64,000 nucleotides of DNA from Apricaphanius iberus. Taxonomy: Eukaryota > Chordata > Actinopteri > Cyprinodontiformes > Aphaniidae. Positions 23,515 through 36,322 of this stretch are shown here, piece by piece (position 1 is the stretch's first letter; each line of letters starts with the position of its first letter). Position numbers and translations under genes: made by a program. The notes beneath the pieces were generated by a model. That model worked only from the letters and a program-made list of their open reading frames with translations, did no database searches and was not told the origin of the DNA. Location: NCBI GenBank assembly GCA_028564705.1, contig JAPXFQ010002747.1, positions 992,001 through 1,056,000 on the forward strand, given 5' to 3'.

Positions 23515-25150
23515 TTGGGCTTTATAAACATTTTGTGCTGCTTTAGATTTTTCTCTTCACTTGTCAGGGACGGTTACCACTTCCTACATTTGGAGCTGGG
23601 TGATCAAAGAAAACGACTTTTGATAAGGCTGTCACCAGCTCCTCAGTTGCACGAGGCAGAAATAAACGTGTCAAGCTTTAACTTATCCTCTGCAAAACAT
23701 ACTCCTAACCCCTGCTGTTCTAATTGAGAGTAACTTTCAGAAACCTGTGAACACACATGCAAAGCAGAGTAGATCATAAATCACTCTTCAACAGACAACC
23801 CCACCCTGCCCGGAGCCTCCCTAAAAGAGCTACTGGTATCCTGGAGCTGACTTGAAGACAGCCTTGTCTTTACAATGTTTTTGTACCTACCAACTCTGTA
23901 TTCTCTTTCTTTTTTTTATCTAAAAGTGAGGTAAAGTCCTCATTGAATGGAATGTGTCAATAAGGTATTGTGTAGGGAGATGGTGCGGTTGAGCTGTCAA
24001 CAACCGTTAGCTGTCTCTGATGTGTGGATCACAAAGGTAAACGTGCTGTCAGCAAGTCCTCGGCTAGAAATAGACGTGTTGAGGTTAGCCGGAGAAACAC
24101 CACCACCCCCTGCTGCCCAGTAGACTGTGGAGCCATCAGACAACTTGAGCACGGATCAAATCTAAGCAGAAAGGTGTAATGAGGCAAATTTTCAGGTTCC
24201 GAAGTGTTGGAATCTGCCATGAAACAAAGTTTATCATTTGACTTCTATTTTTGTGTATAATTACACGCCTTGATGTTGACAGGGTTTCGTAAAAATTCAT
24301 GTTTTACGCTGCATATTCACCAAAGAGGTTGCAGCAGCCTTCCCTCCTCTCTGAGTCAAAATTGATGCTTCTTGAACCTGAGCTTCAAGTGTGCGACCTC
24401 TCCTGGAGCAAAGAACTGGACTGCTATCTCAACATGTTATCCCACTGTCGCCTGCTAAAGGAGAGCACGGATGCCCCCGAGGTAAATGAAAACATTTGGT
24501 TCTTGCCAGACCTGCTCACATCTCCGCTGGGCCACATGAGCTGGCAGGTGACGCGTGTACTGAGGAGAATCGGAGACCGCAGCGGTGGCCTACTTCTTTT
24601 CTTCCACACTGGCCGCCCAGGCCACAACCCACAAGCACTGCATGAGCATGTTCTTTTTTCTCAAACGAAGCTGACAAAGCTTACCTGCATCTGGGTGAAT
24701 TGCTGCCGCTTTATATTTATGATTCTGTGTTCATTCTTAGCCTGTGATACTGTGCTGATAGTTTAGTTTTCGGTTTAATGGTTATTCACAAACTTCATAT
24801 GATAGAATACAATATAACTTTTCATACTGTGGTGACGTGTCCCCTCTTTTTGTTCAGTGATTGTCAGGAATAGGCTTGACACTAGGTCACCGTCTCAAAT
24901 AAAAACATCTGCAATTACCAGACAATCCACATCCAGGTCCCATGGGCAAGCATGATTGCAATTAAAATCACAGGGCAAATGTTAATTAAGTAAACTACTT
25001 GAATGTGGAAACAGTGATGACTCTTATTGTTTTAACTTTTACCTCACACTTTTCTTCCTCGGTTTGTACTTGCATGAAATCCTTTTCTTTTTTCTTGCAA
25101 TTTAAAAATCTTCAGGTTAAAATAGGCATAAATAAAAGCACGTATCACAC
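23515..25150. other. Non-coding stretch with one incidental open frame
   Basis: No repeat recognised. The longest intronic open frame in the window (155 codons, 24299-24766) lies here. Its translation shows no domain, repeat or signal I recognise, so I treat it as chance or as part of a regulatory block in 24240-24700, which is GC-balanced. Confidence 0.45.
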
Positions 25151-25154
25151 TCTT

Positions 25155-25285
25155 TATGAAGGGTTTGCAAAAGTATTTGTGATTTCCCCACCCCACAATT
25201 TGTCAGGTTACACCAGTAAACTTGAGTGTATCTGATTAGAAGTGTATGCAACGGAACAATAGAAAGTAGTGGAAAGAAATGTGCA
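25155..25285 (+). mobile_element. Tc1-like terminal fragment
   Basis: TTTGCAAAAGTATTTGTGAT, ACAATTTGTCAGGTTACACC and GTAAACTTGAGTGTATCTGAT follow the wording of a Tc1-like left end (TTGCAAAAGTATT...GTTACAACCACAAACTT...). Only the terminus remains. Confidence 0.5.
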
Positions 25286-25289
25286 GCGA

Positions 25290-26070
25290 TGGTGCAGCTT
25301 GCATTAGCGGCCACAAACTCCTTATTTTAATGCTGCTGCTTGCGCCTGTTGAGAATTGCTCACGCAATCTTGGTAAATCACCCGCAAATTAAGGACAACC
25401 CTCTCGCGCAAATTTTTAGCGCTGCACACAATTTTGCGGTCATTATCAGGAATCTTTATTAACCATTAATCTCTGGAAATATCCATCGAAATATTATTGA
25501 AAATAAATAAAATGATGTCCAATCTTTGAAAAGTATTGCTGGCTTCACAACATATAACCATAAAAAGAAGATCTAAAATAGATGGGGGTGGACATATCGG
25601 ACGCCGCGTTTCCTTCTACGTGAGCCCATGTGGACAAAAGGCATTTACTGATTTTTTAATATTCGGTTACTTCACTATCCCCTCGTCCTCTATAGAAGTT
25701 TAAATGAAGAGCACTATGAACAGGCTTAAAAGAATAAATAAATAATTTTAAAAAATACTTTCTCCAAACTGGTGTGGACTGGTGTGTCAAACTTCGTGTG
25801 ACAGGGACTCTGCCCACGTCTCCGCGTCAGAGGTGGAAGCCCAACGATCAAGACCGCTGCCTGTGATGAAAGAGAGTTTGATGTGCTTGTCATTTTGCTG
25901 CATATATGATTTCACTGTAGGTTGAACTATCTGCCTTGTAGTTGTAGAAAATTAAGCAACTGTGATTTTTGGCCTGTGTGGCCATCTGTTGTTAAGGTCA
26001 TCACTCGAACACAAAAATACCGCTTGCTTTCATTGATTTGGATATGTACTGCCCCCTATCGCCAAGAAAC
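25290..26070. other. Non-coding stretch, nothing recognised
   Basis: GC-variable DNA including a CpG-containing segment (25310-25440, with GCGCAAATTTTTAGCGC). No coding signal or known repeat. Confidence 0.4.
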
Positions 26071-26074
26071 CACA

Positions 26075-26351
26075 CTGTCACATTAAAGAATCTGAGTTCC
26101 TTAAGACCCATCTGTTTAGAGCTGCCGAAATTAATTAATAGCTACTGGAATATCATTGGGGTAGTATTTTTTGAAACTCATCTGTTTAGAGCTGCCTTGA
26201 TTAAGAGATTAATAATAGCTGGAATGTCATTATAAATGTCATATGTTTTGTTTCTCTTTTGTTGTATTTTAATATTTTTTTTGTTCTCCCCAAATCATGT
26301 AAAGCACCTTAAGGTGCAGGTCTTCGGTGTTGTTTTATTATCTGCCTTGCC
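26075..26351 (+). mobile_element. L2/CR1-type LINE 3' end with internal duplication
   Basis: One frame reads EFLKTHLFRAA, the end of an ORF2 C-terminus. About 70 bases later ETHLFRAALIKR repeats it, so the region around 26106-26160 is duplicated at about 26175-26235. The 3' UTR then gives CATGTAAAGCACCTTAAGGTG and ends at TGCCTTGCC (26344-26351), matching the complement of the copies at 63429 and 11972. Confidence 0.7.
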
Positions 26352-26767
26352 ATACAAACTGAGATTTATGTCTCAGTATAAACCGTTACACTACATTTTT
26401 TGTCCTGTTTATATTTTGTTCTTCTGCTGGAAAGCTTTGGGGAGTATAGCAAGCTTTCCATAAATAATTAGGAGTTACATTTCGGTGTGCACATCTTTCT
26501 TGTAGAGCATATTCAAAATAGTCGGAATAGCATGGGATGCTGAAATACTCTGTCGCGATGCTGCTTGACATGCTTTTGCTTAACAGCTAATCCAGAAGTA
26601 CCATTTATTTTCATTGGTGCTGATTGGCTGTACCCTCAAAAGCAGAAATAAGGAAGACTGTAGATATTTGCTTCTGTGGTAGTGTGGTAGGAGGGTTTCC
26701 GCTGTGTGAGTGCATATTGGGTATATTTCGTGTTTGGAAAATTCAAAAGGGTAGTTATAAGTATTTA

Positions 26768-27113
26768 GACCATGCACACACATTGCTGGGTTAAAAAAAA
26801 AAAAAAAAAAACTTCCTTTTTTCAAATATCTCCATCCACACTTAACCGTATAAGGTTTTTCTTAAGCACATTCATATAGTTTCCAAACCTGTAGGAGACA
26901 CTAGTTTTTTGTAACGGGCAGTGACGTTGCGACACCTAAAACTCCAGATACATCTGTCCACATGCAGACGCTGAAAACAGAAAACACAGATCTTTACTTT
27001 GGCTCAAGTTTTTAGAAAGAATTGTTTTCAGCATGTTTTCTTCTGGATGACAGGCCAAACCGTAAAAATATACCTCAGTTTTGTGAGATATCCAGCTACG
27101 TGTGGACAGGGTC
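26768..27113. mobile_element. PIF/Harbinger-type MITE with TTA target duplication
   Basis: Left end GACCATGCACACACA, right end TGTGGACAGGGTC (complement GACCCTGTCCACA), each flanked by TTA (26765-26767, 27114-27116). Internal words AAACCTGTAGGAGACACTAG, CATCTGTCCACATGCAGACG and ACACAGATCTTTACTTTGG are shared with 6008-6530. A poly-A run lies at 26792-26810. It has no transposase. Confidence 0.65.
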
Positions 27114-27129
27114 TTAGAGGTATTTGCAT

Positions 27130-27859
27130 ATTTTAGCTATTCCCAGGTGGTTGTGGTTCCTATGCCATGGCCTACTGTATTTTGCTTGATCAATCTTCCC
27201 ATTAAATCCTACCAGCATCTATGTTCCTTCTGAATTAAAGCATTCCCACAACAGGATTCTACCACCACCATAGCAAAGTATTGAGCGTGTAGAAGATAAT
27301 GATTCACTTTAGGTCTAACCATAGCAGCTTATGTTCTACATAACTGTATAAAGGGATTTTTTACCATTCCCAAAGGGTCAGATTAGTGGATTGCACTGCT
27401 AATAACTGTCTTGTCAACCTGAACTGTTGATCTCTGCTGCTCCTCCAGAGTTAGCATAGTTTTCTTGGCTTCTTTTCTGATCAATGGTCTCCTTGCCTTT
27501 CCTGTTGGTTTAGGTGGATGGCCATGTCCAGGTATGTTTGGTTTTCTATCTAATTTTTAAGTTATAGATTGCGCAGTGGTTTATAAAACTACCAAAGCTT
27601 GGAGTATTAACCTAACCTTGTTTTTCGATGCATTTGGTTGGACTGAAGTTCAATTACGGCTTGAGTGTAAAGGAGGTTCAGTAGAAATTCAGTGTACACT
27701 TTAATTTTTAATTATAAAAATGAAAAATAAAAATCTGAAACCACGAGTCCTAGTTTGTGCTAGTCCGTCGCATATCCGAGTAAAGAACATAAATTTGTGG
27801 TTGTTCTGTCACAAAATGTGAAAAGTTTCAATGGGTGTACATACTTTACCTGTGCACTG
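27130..27859 (-). mobile_element. Tc1-like transposon, reverse orientation, degenerate
   Basis: Reverse-strand transposase wording is clear: CATTCCCACAACAGGATTCTACCACCACC, CTCCTCCAGAGTTAGCAT, GGTTTAGGTGGATGGCCATGTCC and ACCTAACCTTG. The right terminus CACAAAATGTGAAAAGTTTCAATGGGTGTACATACTTTACC ends CACTG before TA at 27860-27861, a proper Tc1 end. Stops and indels abolish the frame. Confidence 0.65.
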
Positions 27860-28335
27860 TAGCTGTGAGCTTTTTTGGTGAATGTAAGGATGCTCTCCAG
27901 TTTAATGGTTAAGGCTGTAGTTCACCGGGTTATTAAATCAGAGGGAATAACAGGCCAAGTTCTGGCCATTCTGGTGATTGATGAGCTGAGCTTTATTTGC
28001 TGAGGCAGTGTGTTTGTTCACGTGTAATTGTCTACCAGATGGCTTAGCTAACTGTTCTTAAATGCCTTCAGACCTGCAGGGGTCTTGGGTGTTAACATTC
28101 TCCCTGCTAATGACATTATGCCTGAAAACATCAAACTGTTTTCTTTTGTTGTTTTTTGTTTTTCCTTATACTTTTCTGATCTGTAATGTTCAGAATGAAA
28201 ATGGCTACGCAGGGCATTTATCCTCAATTATTTCCTCTGTACGCTTCTGTTTTTAATTTGTCCGAAGGAGATGTTTTGAAGTCGCTCTGTTGGTAAATTC
28301 CTTCTGTGAAAATGAGCCCTCGCAAATTTTTAGAG

Positions 28336-28396
28336 GAGATGAGAGAGAAAGAGCGAGAGGGGAAGGGAGAGGCGGAGGAAGAGGAGGAGGGAGGAT
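28336..28396 (+). repeat. Purine-rich (GA) tract
   Basis: About 60 bases almost entirely A and G on the + strand (GAGAGAGAAAGAGCGAGAGG and GGAGGAAGAGGAGGAGGGAGG), interrupted by few pyrimidines. Confidence 0.8.
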
Positions 28397-29339
28397 AGCA
28401 CGCTACCTGTGAGGAGTCAGATTGGAGGGGAAAATGGATCTAGGTGGCAGCGCGAGTCATCAATCACACCCCTCAAGGGGAGCTGCAGCTAAAGCTGCTC
28501 TGAAGTGCTATCTGTCAGCTGCTCCGATCCAGCTGGGGGGTTGGGGGGGCGTATCGGGGAGGGGGCCATATCGCCACCCATCAGCTCACACTGGCACACA
28601 ACTGCCATGTAAACATGTGCAGGTGCTTCTGTCAAAATAAGCCTAGTCCCAGTTCACAAATGATCAGTCCGCTTTCTCTTCCCAGCCATCTTTGTTCTTG
28701 GGAAACAAATCTCTGCATGTGCTGCACTTCCTGTAATAGATTTTGGATTACTACCACTTGTGTGAGAGCCTGCTGTGTTTTTCCACCGTCCCTCCCATCG
28801 CAGCCCTCTGAATAAAGCCACCAAGTGCTTCTCCACCGACGTCGGGCCGCGTATGTCGATACCTCTCAAGATGGATAGTTGTTCTGCATGCTTATTGATT
28901 CGGCACAGGCTCAGAGATATAAGTATCATTTGTCATTTCTGGAATTATTTGGAGTCCTAGTTAAAACCCAGAGTGGGGGATGCTGGAGATAGCTGTGCCC
29001 CTAGGGGGGAAAGGGGGTGGGTTTGATAGGGGAGTAGCGACTTGTCTTGGCTTTGATGAACGACCTCATGGGTTTTTGGTTTTTTACTCCAAGTGCAGGG
29101 GCCCTTTAGCTGCTATTTGCTTTCACCATGGTCCAAGAAAAACAATGCAATGGGTCCAAGGACTGAGCTGCATCGTCCTGTCATGGAGTGCAATGCAGCA
29201 AGCAGGGTGGTCCGGGCAGAAGAGTCTGGAGGAGGGTGGGCCTTGGACACTACAAGCTGCTCTTACAGAAGAAGACCCAGCAGGATTTGAAGGCGCTCTG
29301 TGCTCCCAGCTGACAGCCTTGAAACTCGCACAGTGAATT

Positions 29340-29620
29340 TTGAATATTCACAATCTACAGCATAATGACAAGCAGATTTTACCCTTCAAAGAGCATTCAG
29401 TGGGGAAGTGGAGGGATATTGAGCAATAACAGTAGCTGCGGCGGGTCCCCTGCGGCTTTGATTATGTCCTGTTTCGGGCGTCAGGCCAGCAGCAGAGCTG
29501 GCTTCATTACTTTATGGATCATCTTTTAGGAACATTTAAGATCAGCTCGAGCTATTGTCCAGTAATGACAGAGACTCCAGGAAGTTCATTATGCTCGAAA
29601 CATTTGATCCTCTCAGCTGA
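29340..29620. promoter_or_regulatory. Candidate conserved enhancer
   Basis: Unique, GC-balanced block with GCATAATGACAAGCAG, TTGAGCAATAACAGTAG, CTTTGATTATGTCC, TTCATTACTTTATGG and GTCCAGTAATGACAG. It has a high diversity of homeodomain-like words, no repeats and no coding signal. Confidence 0.38.
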
Positions 29621-29967
29621 AGAGTCAGTTCTCACGATTGTAGAAGTGTGAGGGTTTAACAAAAAGAAATCACTGCTTTTTCATCTCAACTTTGTTTGAT
29701 TGTTTTTGAGTTTGGGGAGGGGGGTGCGAAGGAAACGTGTTTAACAGAAAAGCATGTTTAACAGCAACAAAAGAGGCGAGAAGAGAAAGCCCAGACATGT
29801 GAATGACAAGTAATTATTTCCCTTGTCCATCAAATGGTGTTTTGATGCAAGGATGCGATCAGACATGATATGAACAATTTCCAGTCTTCAAATGAAAATG
29901 GCACTGGAATCATGTGCTAGCTTTTGTGTTTGAGGGGTAGCACACTCGGGCGACCTGGACAGGGCAG

Positions 29968-29987
29968 TTTTTTTTTTTTTTTTTTTT
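29968..29987 (+). repeat. Poly-T (20)
   Basis: Uninterrupted run of twenty T residues. Confidence 0.9.
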
Positions 29988-31980
29988 GCTTTTTGCAGAA
30001 CCAGGGTTACCGCCACGGGTCTTCCGGTGCTCAATGAACACTAGTGTTCGTTTTTAATTTCAGCTTGCCAGAACTGTCATCATGTAGCAGAAGAATGACA
30101 AACTGCTGTTTTGCTCTAAACCATCTTCCTCCACAGGCCTTTTGCAAAATAGGTCAGCAGGCCTCCAGCTTTCCAGTCCCTGAAAGTTTGTTTAAAATAA
30201 TCAAATACACAGATCTAAGTATTAATTTGTAATGTTATGAAAGGGGATATTTACATTAGTAGGGCAGCTGTCTTCATTCTGTTTGCCCGAGAAGAGAGAG
30301 GACAGGCTGCAGACGCCCTGTTTAATGCCTTTAGAGAACTAGTGCATGAATTGATACATCCTCCTCTCTGAATACCCCCTCCCTCAATCTTGCTAATGTC
30401 TTTCCTTGAACTAGAACAAACAGGCTGTGCATGTAGAACACACAAGACAGATGTTTAGGATTACTCTCACCTCATTGCTCTATTGTGTGCACTTTAAGGG
30501 AGCTCAGTTGATGTGGAATGCCACTCATTCAGCCTCTGCGCTTCCTGAAGGGCTCCTCCTGCTTATCAAAGTGCCATCTGCACTCAAGGCAGAGCTGCAC
30601 CACGGTTTCATGAGAAAAAAGATGTTGAGAAAACGAGTTAAAGAAGTCTTTATATTCCTGAATGTTGATAAAAAGTAAAACTAAAGAATGCTCTGATCAG
30701 AGATGTGGCCAGTTTCCATCCAATGTTGTTTGAAGTTCTGACCTGCTGATTCTGGTTTTAGCCAATTTTAGTTTCTGTTCTGACAACAAAATACTTCTTG
30801 TACACCATGGATACATTTGAAATTTTACTGTCTTAATAATTAAATACTTATGCTAAAAAACACAATGCATTCTCAAGAAGAGCCTAAAGTTACAGAGCTG
30901 TCTAACTCACTGTATATTTAAAAATGCCATAAAATCCTGTGGGTTACAAGATAACAAAGGGGAAAAAAACATTACTTCTATCTTGATATTGTTACACATT
31001 AGATTTGTTAACCAGTCATTAATTTATTATAACCATGAAAGAGCTTCAAGAAGCCTTTTTATAATCAAAATTCACAATTTTTTCAAGATAATTGCACCAT
31101 AACTGTTGTAGAGCAGAAGGTGTTAAACAGTTCTGCAGTAAAACAGGATTCCGCGAATATATTATAACACCGTCAAAATCAGAGTTGACTTTTCAAGTTG
31201 TTGTTTTTTAACACAGTTAACATAAGCCTGTTAATGTTCTCCACTAATTCCTGTATTGCTTTTAAAGTTGGCTATCTCTGTCTTAACAGCGAGATTTTCC
31301 CCAAAGATTTCAACAATTTTCTAATTCCAGAGGTCAGTGTAAACTGTCTTTAGAATTTTACACTAGCTTTTAGCATGATTAGCACAATTAGTATTTTTAA
31401 CTGTGAACATCAGTCTCTGTGTATTACCTGTATTGTTATTAGATCCCTAACTGTGAGTGTTTCCTGCTTACATCTAACTTCATGCTGTTTAAGCAAGAAT
31501 GAAGGTTGGGTCAAATATGAACATACAGCTTCCTTTAAAGAAGGCTTTTACCGCTCCTGTGCTTCATTTGACTCTTGTCCCTTCCAGTGCTTGTTATTGT
31601 ATGTTCACTAATCAGAATTAAGTTTTTGACATGGCCAGTTAAAGATCAAGTAAAGTCTGGCATAATGTCACAGACTCAAGTCACCAGATAATTTTTTGCT
31701 GCGCCTCTACTAAAGAATAAAGGTGAGGGTACAGTGAACCTTGATCTAAACCCTGTTTTCTTAGTTTTCTTTTGAGCGTTTAAATCTCAAAAATTCAATT
31801 TTGATCATATCTAGTCTGTAGGGACAAGTACAGGTCATCTATTATTTTTTATTATATCTAAGATATTCAAAAAGATTGGGACACTGAAATACATACATAT
31901 AATGCTACGTGAAACACTATTGGCTGGTGTTTGTAAAGCAGGCTGTACCCCCAAGACTGGATATAGGGAAAGCTGTAGCT

Positions 31981-32266
31981 CACACATGTCAAATTCAAGG
32001 CCCACTGGCAAAATCTGGCCTGCCATAGCCATTTATGTAATCCTCTAAACTTTAGACAACATAGAACCTTTAAAGGTAGAATCTTTAAGTTCTAAATATG
32101 TGCACCTAAAGACAATGTTGTCAGTAAAATCAATTCAGTGTTTATTTCAACAAACTAAATCACATCATTATGAAAAGATGTTAATTTTACATTTTGGATG
32201 CAGAGAAACGATATGATATTTACGAGCTTGATGTGGCCCAAAATGGAAATGATTTTGACACCCCTG
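31981..32266 (-). mobile_element. hAT-type MITE, reverse copy of the 62375 family
   Basis: Left end CACACATGTCAAATTCAAGG, right end TTTTGACACCCCTG. The internal stretch ATAGCCATTTATGTAATCCTCTAA is the complement of GAGGGCTACATAAATGGCTAT in the copy at 62375-62743. Flanks CTGTAGCT (31973-31980) and CTTTAGAT (32267-32274) agree at 6 of 8 positions, a decayed 8-bp hAT target duplication. Confidence 0.65.
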
Positions 32267-33056
32267 CTTTAGATATTAGCATTGGCAGTATTACAAAGAT
32301 GCATTCTACTTTGCATATGAATGCATATTAAGGTATATTTGGTGTTTGAATTATAAAATAGGTTGTTAAAAGCCTTTTTGGACAAGATTTTAGCTAATCA
32401 TGGCTGGTTGGAGTCCTTAACCTCTACAAAAACCAGGGCTCCAATGTATGCGTCTCTCTTTCTCTTCCTAGATGTACAGCTGTCTATGTGAAAAACCCTT
32501 ATCAATGATGCTGAAAATATGTATCTTTAAAACTGCTTACAATTTCTGCATCATGTGTTTCACATGGCACATTCCAGTTTCTTTCTCATCTTAGATTTGT
32601 GACTGTGCAGATGTAGAAAAAAGATCTTACTGATACTGTAAAAAGCACTTTTGCTTCTTTAGCTTCCACACTGAAGAGTGTAGTCCTCAGCTTAACCTGT
32701 TAGTGCTTGGCATGGGGAGTTCACTGATCAGAAAAAGATTGGACAAGTTTCCGGCTAACCGGTCTGGCCAAGCATAAAGTCAGTCAGTTGCAATATCTAC
32801 TAAACATTACTTGTGTATGTGTGAGTGTGTGTGTTAAGTTAATTCTCATATGTCCTGTCTCTTTCTCATCTCTGACTTTTGGCTATACAGATGTAGAAAC
32901 AAATGAGCCAGACCCCTACTGATATTGTTGAGGGGTGACATTATCTTTTAGCTGGGCACTTATCTAATCTGGCTGCTGTTGGAAGCTGGAGGAAGCTGCT
33001 GTGGGACATGGGCCGGGTATGCTGCATCTTTAATTACCACTGATATCGCAATAGAA

Positions 33057-33143
33057 GGAAGAGAGGGATGCAGGCACAGTGAGGTGGGGGGTGAGAGAGA
33101 TGGAGGAGGGGGAGGAGGGGAGGCAAGTCGAGAGAGGGAGAAG
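33057..33143 (+). repeat. Purine-rich (GA/GGA) tract
   Basis: Mostly A/G for almost 90 bases, including GATGGAGGAGGGGGAGGAGG, with a few pyrimidines. Confidence 0.75.
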
Positions 33144-33879
33144 ACCCGTGTTCACTTTTTAATTAAGGCTCCGTAGTGTAACTCGTCAATGTACATTATT
33201 GGAAGAATGAACGTCAATGCCATTGCTTTTTCTCCCCCTCCTTTATCTCTGTCAATGATTCAAAGACATGATTTATGGTTCGTCTCCGTCTTTCAGGATC
33301 ATCCATCAAGCGCCGACTCTGCTGCAGCGCCACCCGTTGTAAATCATTCTGAAAGCCTGTCACTCATTTCCATTAGCCGTTCCTCTGTCGCTCTGGTCTC
33401 CGCCTTCCTCGGCCTCCCTTGCTCATCCCTCCACCCCCCACTCTCCTCTTCCACTCCTGTCTCCTCCCCCTCGGTGCACAACCTACAGCCACGCAGGGTA
33501 TCAGTTCCGTTTGACTGCTTCGTCCGCCTACCTTCTTTTCAATAAATTAACCACTTTTTCCCATGCAATGAATAAAAGGGCTCTGCAGCCTACTCCTTCT
33601 CCATTAAAGTCGAACACCTCAGAAATGTCGCACCGTCGACTTGTGGGCTAAATGAGGATATAGCGAGAGGTGGAAAATATTTATATATTATATATATTTT
33701 TCCACCAGCAGCATTTGACCAGCTTTGGTATGTTTGCAGTGTTGCATTAATCCCACACATATGGCTCTCCTGATCTGGTTTTATTGCATTTCCTTTATTG
33801 CAGACTTGAGGATAATTGGCCTTTTATTCTTTTTTATTCTAGAAAGTTCTGTGCTCAACTTTAACACGTAATGGAAACA

Positions 33880-34430
33880 TTATTATAGCTGTGATTAGTT
33901 CATGTAGTAAAAGTGCTGTTAAGTAGGCAGCGTTGCCATTAAATGCTGTTGGTTTTCCGTAAACTCCACCAGCAGTTTAATTCAGACACTAAAACAATGT
34001 CTGGAGTCTTTAACCAGCTTTAATAGAAACAGGTCTCATGAACACAAATAATTGGCTCAATGGAGCAACTGTCAATCTCTCGCAGTGCTTTATGTTCCTG
34101 CTATGGGGAGCCCAATTCACTGGCTGCTTCTTTCATTCTAATCAACATCGAGATATCAACGCAGTGGAATAACCACAAACAGCGGCAGGCCCGCTTTTTG
34201 AGGGGAAACTTTCAACTATTTGGTGCCAACACATTTCACTGTTTGGGCAGCCATTGTTCTCCGAATAGGCTGTCAATGTGTCAAGTCGCGGCAGGCAAAT
34301 CCAGAAGTTTGCACTTTTCACAAAAACAGCGGGCCTTAATCATTTCACGGAGGACACTTGACAACAAATTTGCCATTAAAATTAATGTGAATAAGAGAGG
34401 GAGCTGGCTGTTTTGAAGCTGTTCTCCCTC
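33880..34430. promoter_or_regulatory. Candidate conserved enhancer block
   Basis: A 550-base unique block with CTGTGATTAGTTCATG, TTGCCATTAAATGCTG, AATAATTGGCTCAATGG, TAACCACAAACAG (RUNX-like), GCCATTGTTCTCC (SOX-like) and GCCATTAAAATTAATGTG. It is among the largest GC-balanced, repeat-free, motif-rich stretches in the intron. Open frames on both strands cross it but look incidental. Confidence 0.4.
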
Positions 34431-35219
34431 TCTCGCTGAAGCTTGTTTTCTCATCCCACCAAGCTCCAGGTTGGGCTGGCTTGCTTTCTCTCCCTTTATG
34501 TTTGCCATGAAGCAGCCTTTAGGTCTGCCCCCCATCGCCACCCTCTAGAAACTGACAGTACCACGCTTCAGCTGCAAACTCTCATTCTGTAGCCTCATTG
34601 TATTTAATGAAGGGAACAAATAGCACGTTGGAATGCAAAAAAAAAAAAAACACAAAAAAGAACCCCAAAGATTTCCCTTTGCTGAAAACAGCATATAACT
34701 GAATGTATAAGAAGAAGCTTCTGCTGGAGCCCTTTCAGAATCTAATGAATGATTTGTACCAGAGTCGAAAGAGTGGAAAGAGTTAGTGAAATGCATTGTT
34801 TTAGTAGAAAGCACAAATTCTGCTCCAGCTGCACTATCAGATTTATCAGGGCTTGACCTTCATGGAGGGCCCATGTTGTTTGGGAGGGCCTGCGTTTAGG
34901 GTTCATGCAAAGTTTATGATGCAGGGCCTGTGAGCACTGTATATACATCTACAGGTCTCAGGGGGAAACTGAATGCAACCCAGCAGAAAGTGAAGGAGGC
35001 GGGCTGCTTCATTCGGTACTTTATAATGAAGTAATGAAAGCACGAACAAGGAAATAAACATTTGAAGGCAGTTAATTAGAATTTTGCAGCTCTGATACAG
35101 AAGTGTTTAAGTAGAAACTGAGAACCTCTTTATTTAGTTAGCACGAAAAACAAACAGCACGCTAGGTGGCTGTAGGCCATCATACCTTTCACTCATAAAC
35201 AGAGAACAAAGGCATCATG

Positions 35220-35660
35220 TGTTCAAGGCGGTGTTCCTTTAAATGATGGCCCACTTTCTACCCTGCTGTCACGCAAACATTCCTGACTGACATTCAATCA
35301 GGGAAATTTGAACCGAAGCAAGATGGTCTTTTATTAGTACCGCCCTGTTTGCTCGACTGGTCAGCTCCAATATGCGAGGCGCTCCTGAGTGGCGTGCAGC
35401 GAGATGATGGGTTCACTCTCTGATAAGGGTGAACGAGGGGTAAACTGCTATTCTGCAGAAAGGAACCATCAGACCTCATCATGTCGCTCGTGGAGAGCCG
35501 TGTCATGGGCTCTTCAGAAACCGAGTGACAGAGCGGCGCAACGCTGCTCCTCTCCACCCCCCGCTACGGTGGAAGATGCACTGCAGCCGAGGCTGTCCTG
35601 CTCTACCAGCTGGAATTTTATCTTCAGGATCATCCTTATAAACTCCTCTTCAGATGTTAC
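35220..35660. promoter_or_regulatory. Candidate conserved non-coding block
   Basis: Unique sequence with CTTTTATTAGTACCGCC and GC-balanced surroundings. The overlapping open frames on opposite strands (35294-35557, 35389-35709) suggest low stop density from GC content, not genes. Confidence 0.25.
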
Positions 35661-36277
35661 GCGGTCCTACATATCCATCAGATTGCGTAGAATCACCAAC
35701 ACACGTTAGTAAAATGGGGCAAGTACTGTAGGAGACGGACAGGCTGAGTTAATATTATATTCATTACTGCTCATACAGAACTACAGATACAGCACATCCA
35801 GCAGTCAGTAATTTCATGTATTCACAATAAAGTAAAACCACCATGTTGCTGCCATTTTATGCAGATTGTTAGGAAATCTAAAGACATGTGCCTCTTACAG
35901 TTGCATATAGTGTGAAGTTTTATAAGTGGCGCTTAGTGACACTTTTCTCCTGCTGTGAAAAACTGTGTGAGAACATTGACTATTAGCAGTAGTCTTAAAT
36001 TATAGAACACGTAACCAGATGTAAAAAGTGTAGTGAGATCTTGTGATATTGTGGCATCCACATTAAAAATCGATCTTATAAACGACTATTGTGTTGCGGT
36101 TAACATGATTTTGAAAGGCTATATCTACTTCAAAGACACTTGCTACCTTTAAATTGCTTTTGTGGCATGATTTTGGATACCTGAATGAAACAATAAAAAG
36201 TGACAGACCAAATCAATTTGATCAAAGTGTAAACACCCAAAGAAAATTGGTGGCTCATGACATCTAGCTATATATGG

Positions 36278-36322
36278 CTAATGACAGCTAACTGTATATA
36301 GCTAATGACAGCAAACTGTAAT
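36278..36322 (+). repeat. About 24-bp tandem repeat, two copies
   Basis: GCTAATGACAGCTAACTGTATA is followed directly by GCTAATGACAGCAAACTGTA; a third GATGGCTAAATAG is partial. Confidence 0.75.

Larger units (their letters stand above)
27862..31978. other. Repeat-poor non-coding stretch
   Basis: No gene or transposon recognised across about 4 kb. Contains purine-rich tract 28336-28396, T20 at 29968-29987 and a strong-looking regulatory candidate at 29340. The 118-codon frame at 28980-29336 and the small frames near 30251-30678 carry no domain. Confidence 0.45.

Noticed and set aside
24299..24766. 155-codon open frame in the intron
   Set aside because: No recognisable domain, no homologue I know, no splice-site or Kozak support, and it sits in a GC-balanced block where chance open frames are expected. 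Only ribosome profiling or conservation of the frame would revive it.
34060..34416. 118-codon frame across a motif-rich block
   Set aside because: Both strands are open here and the peptide is low in domain-like features. Better explained as a non-coding regulatory candidate.
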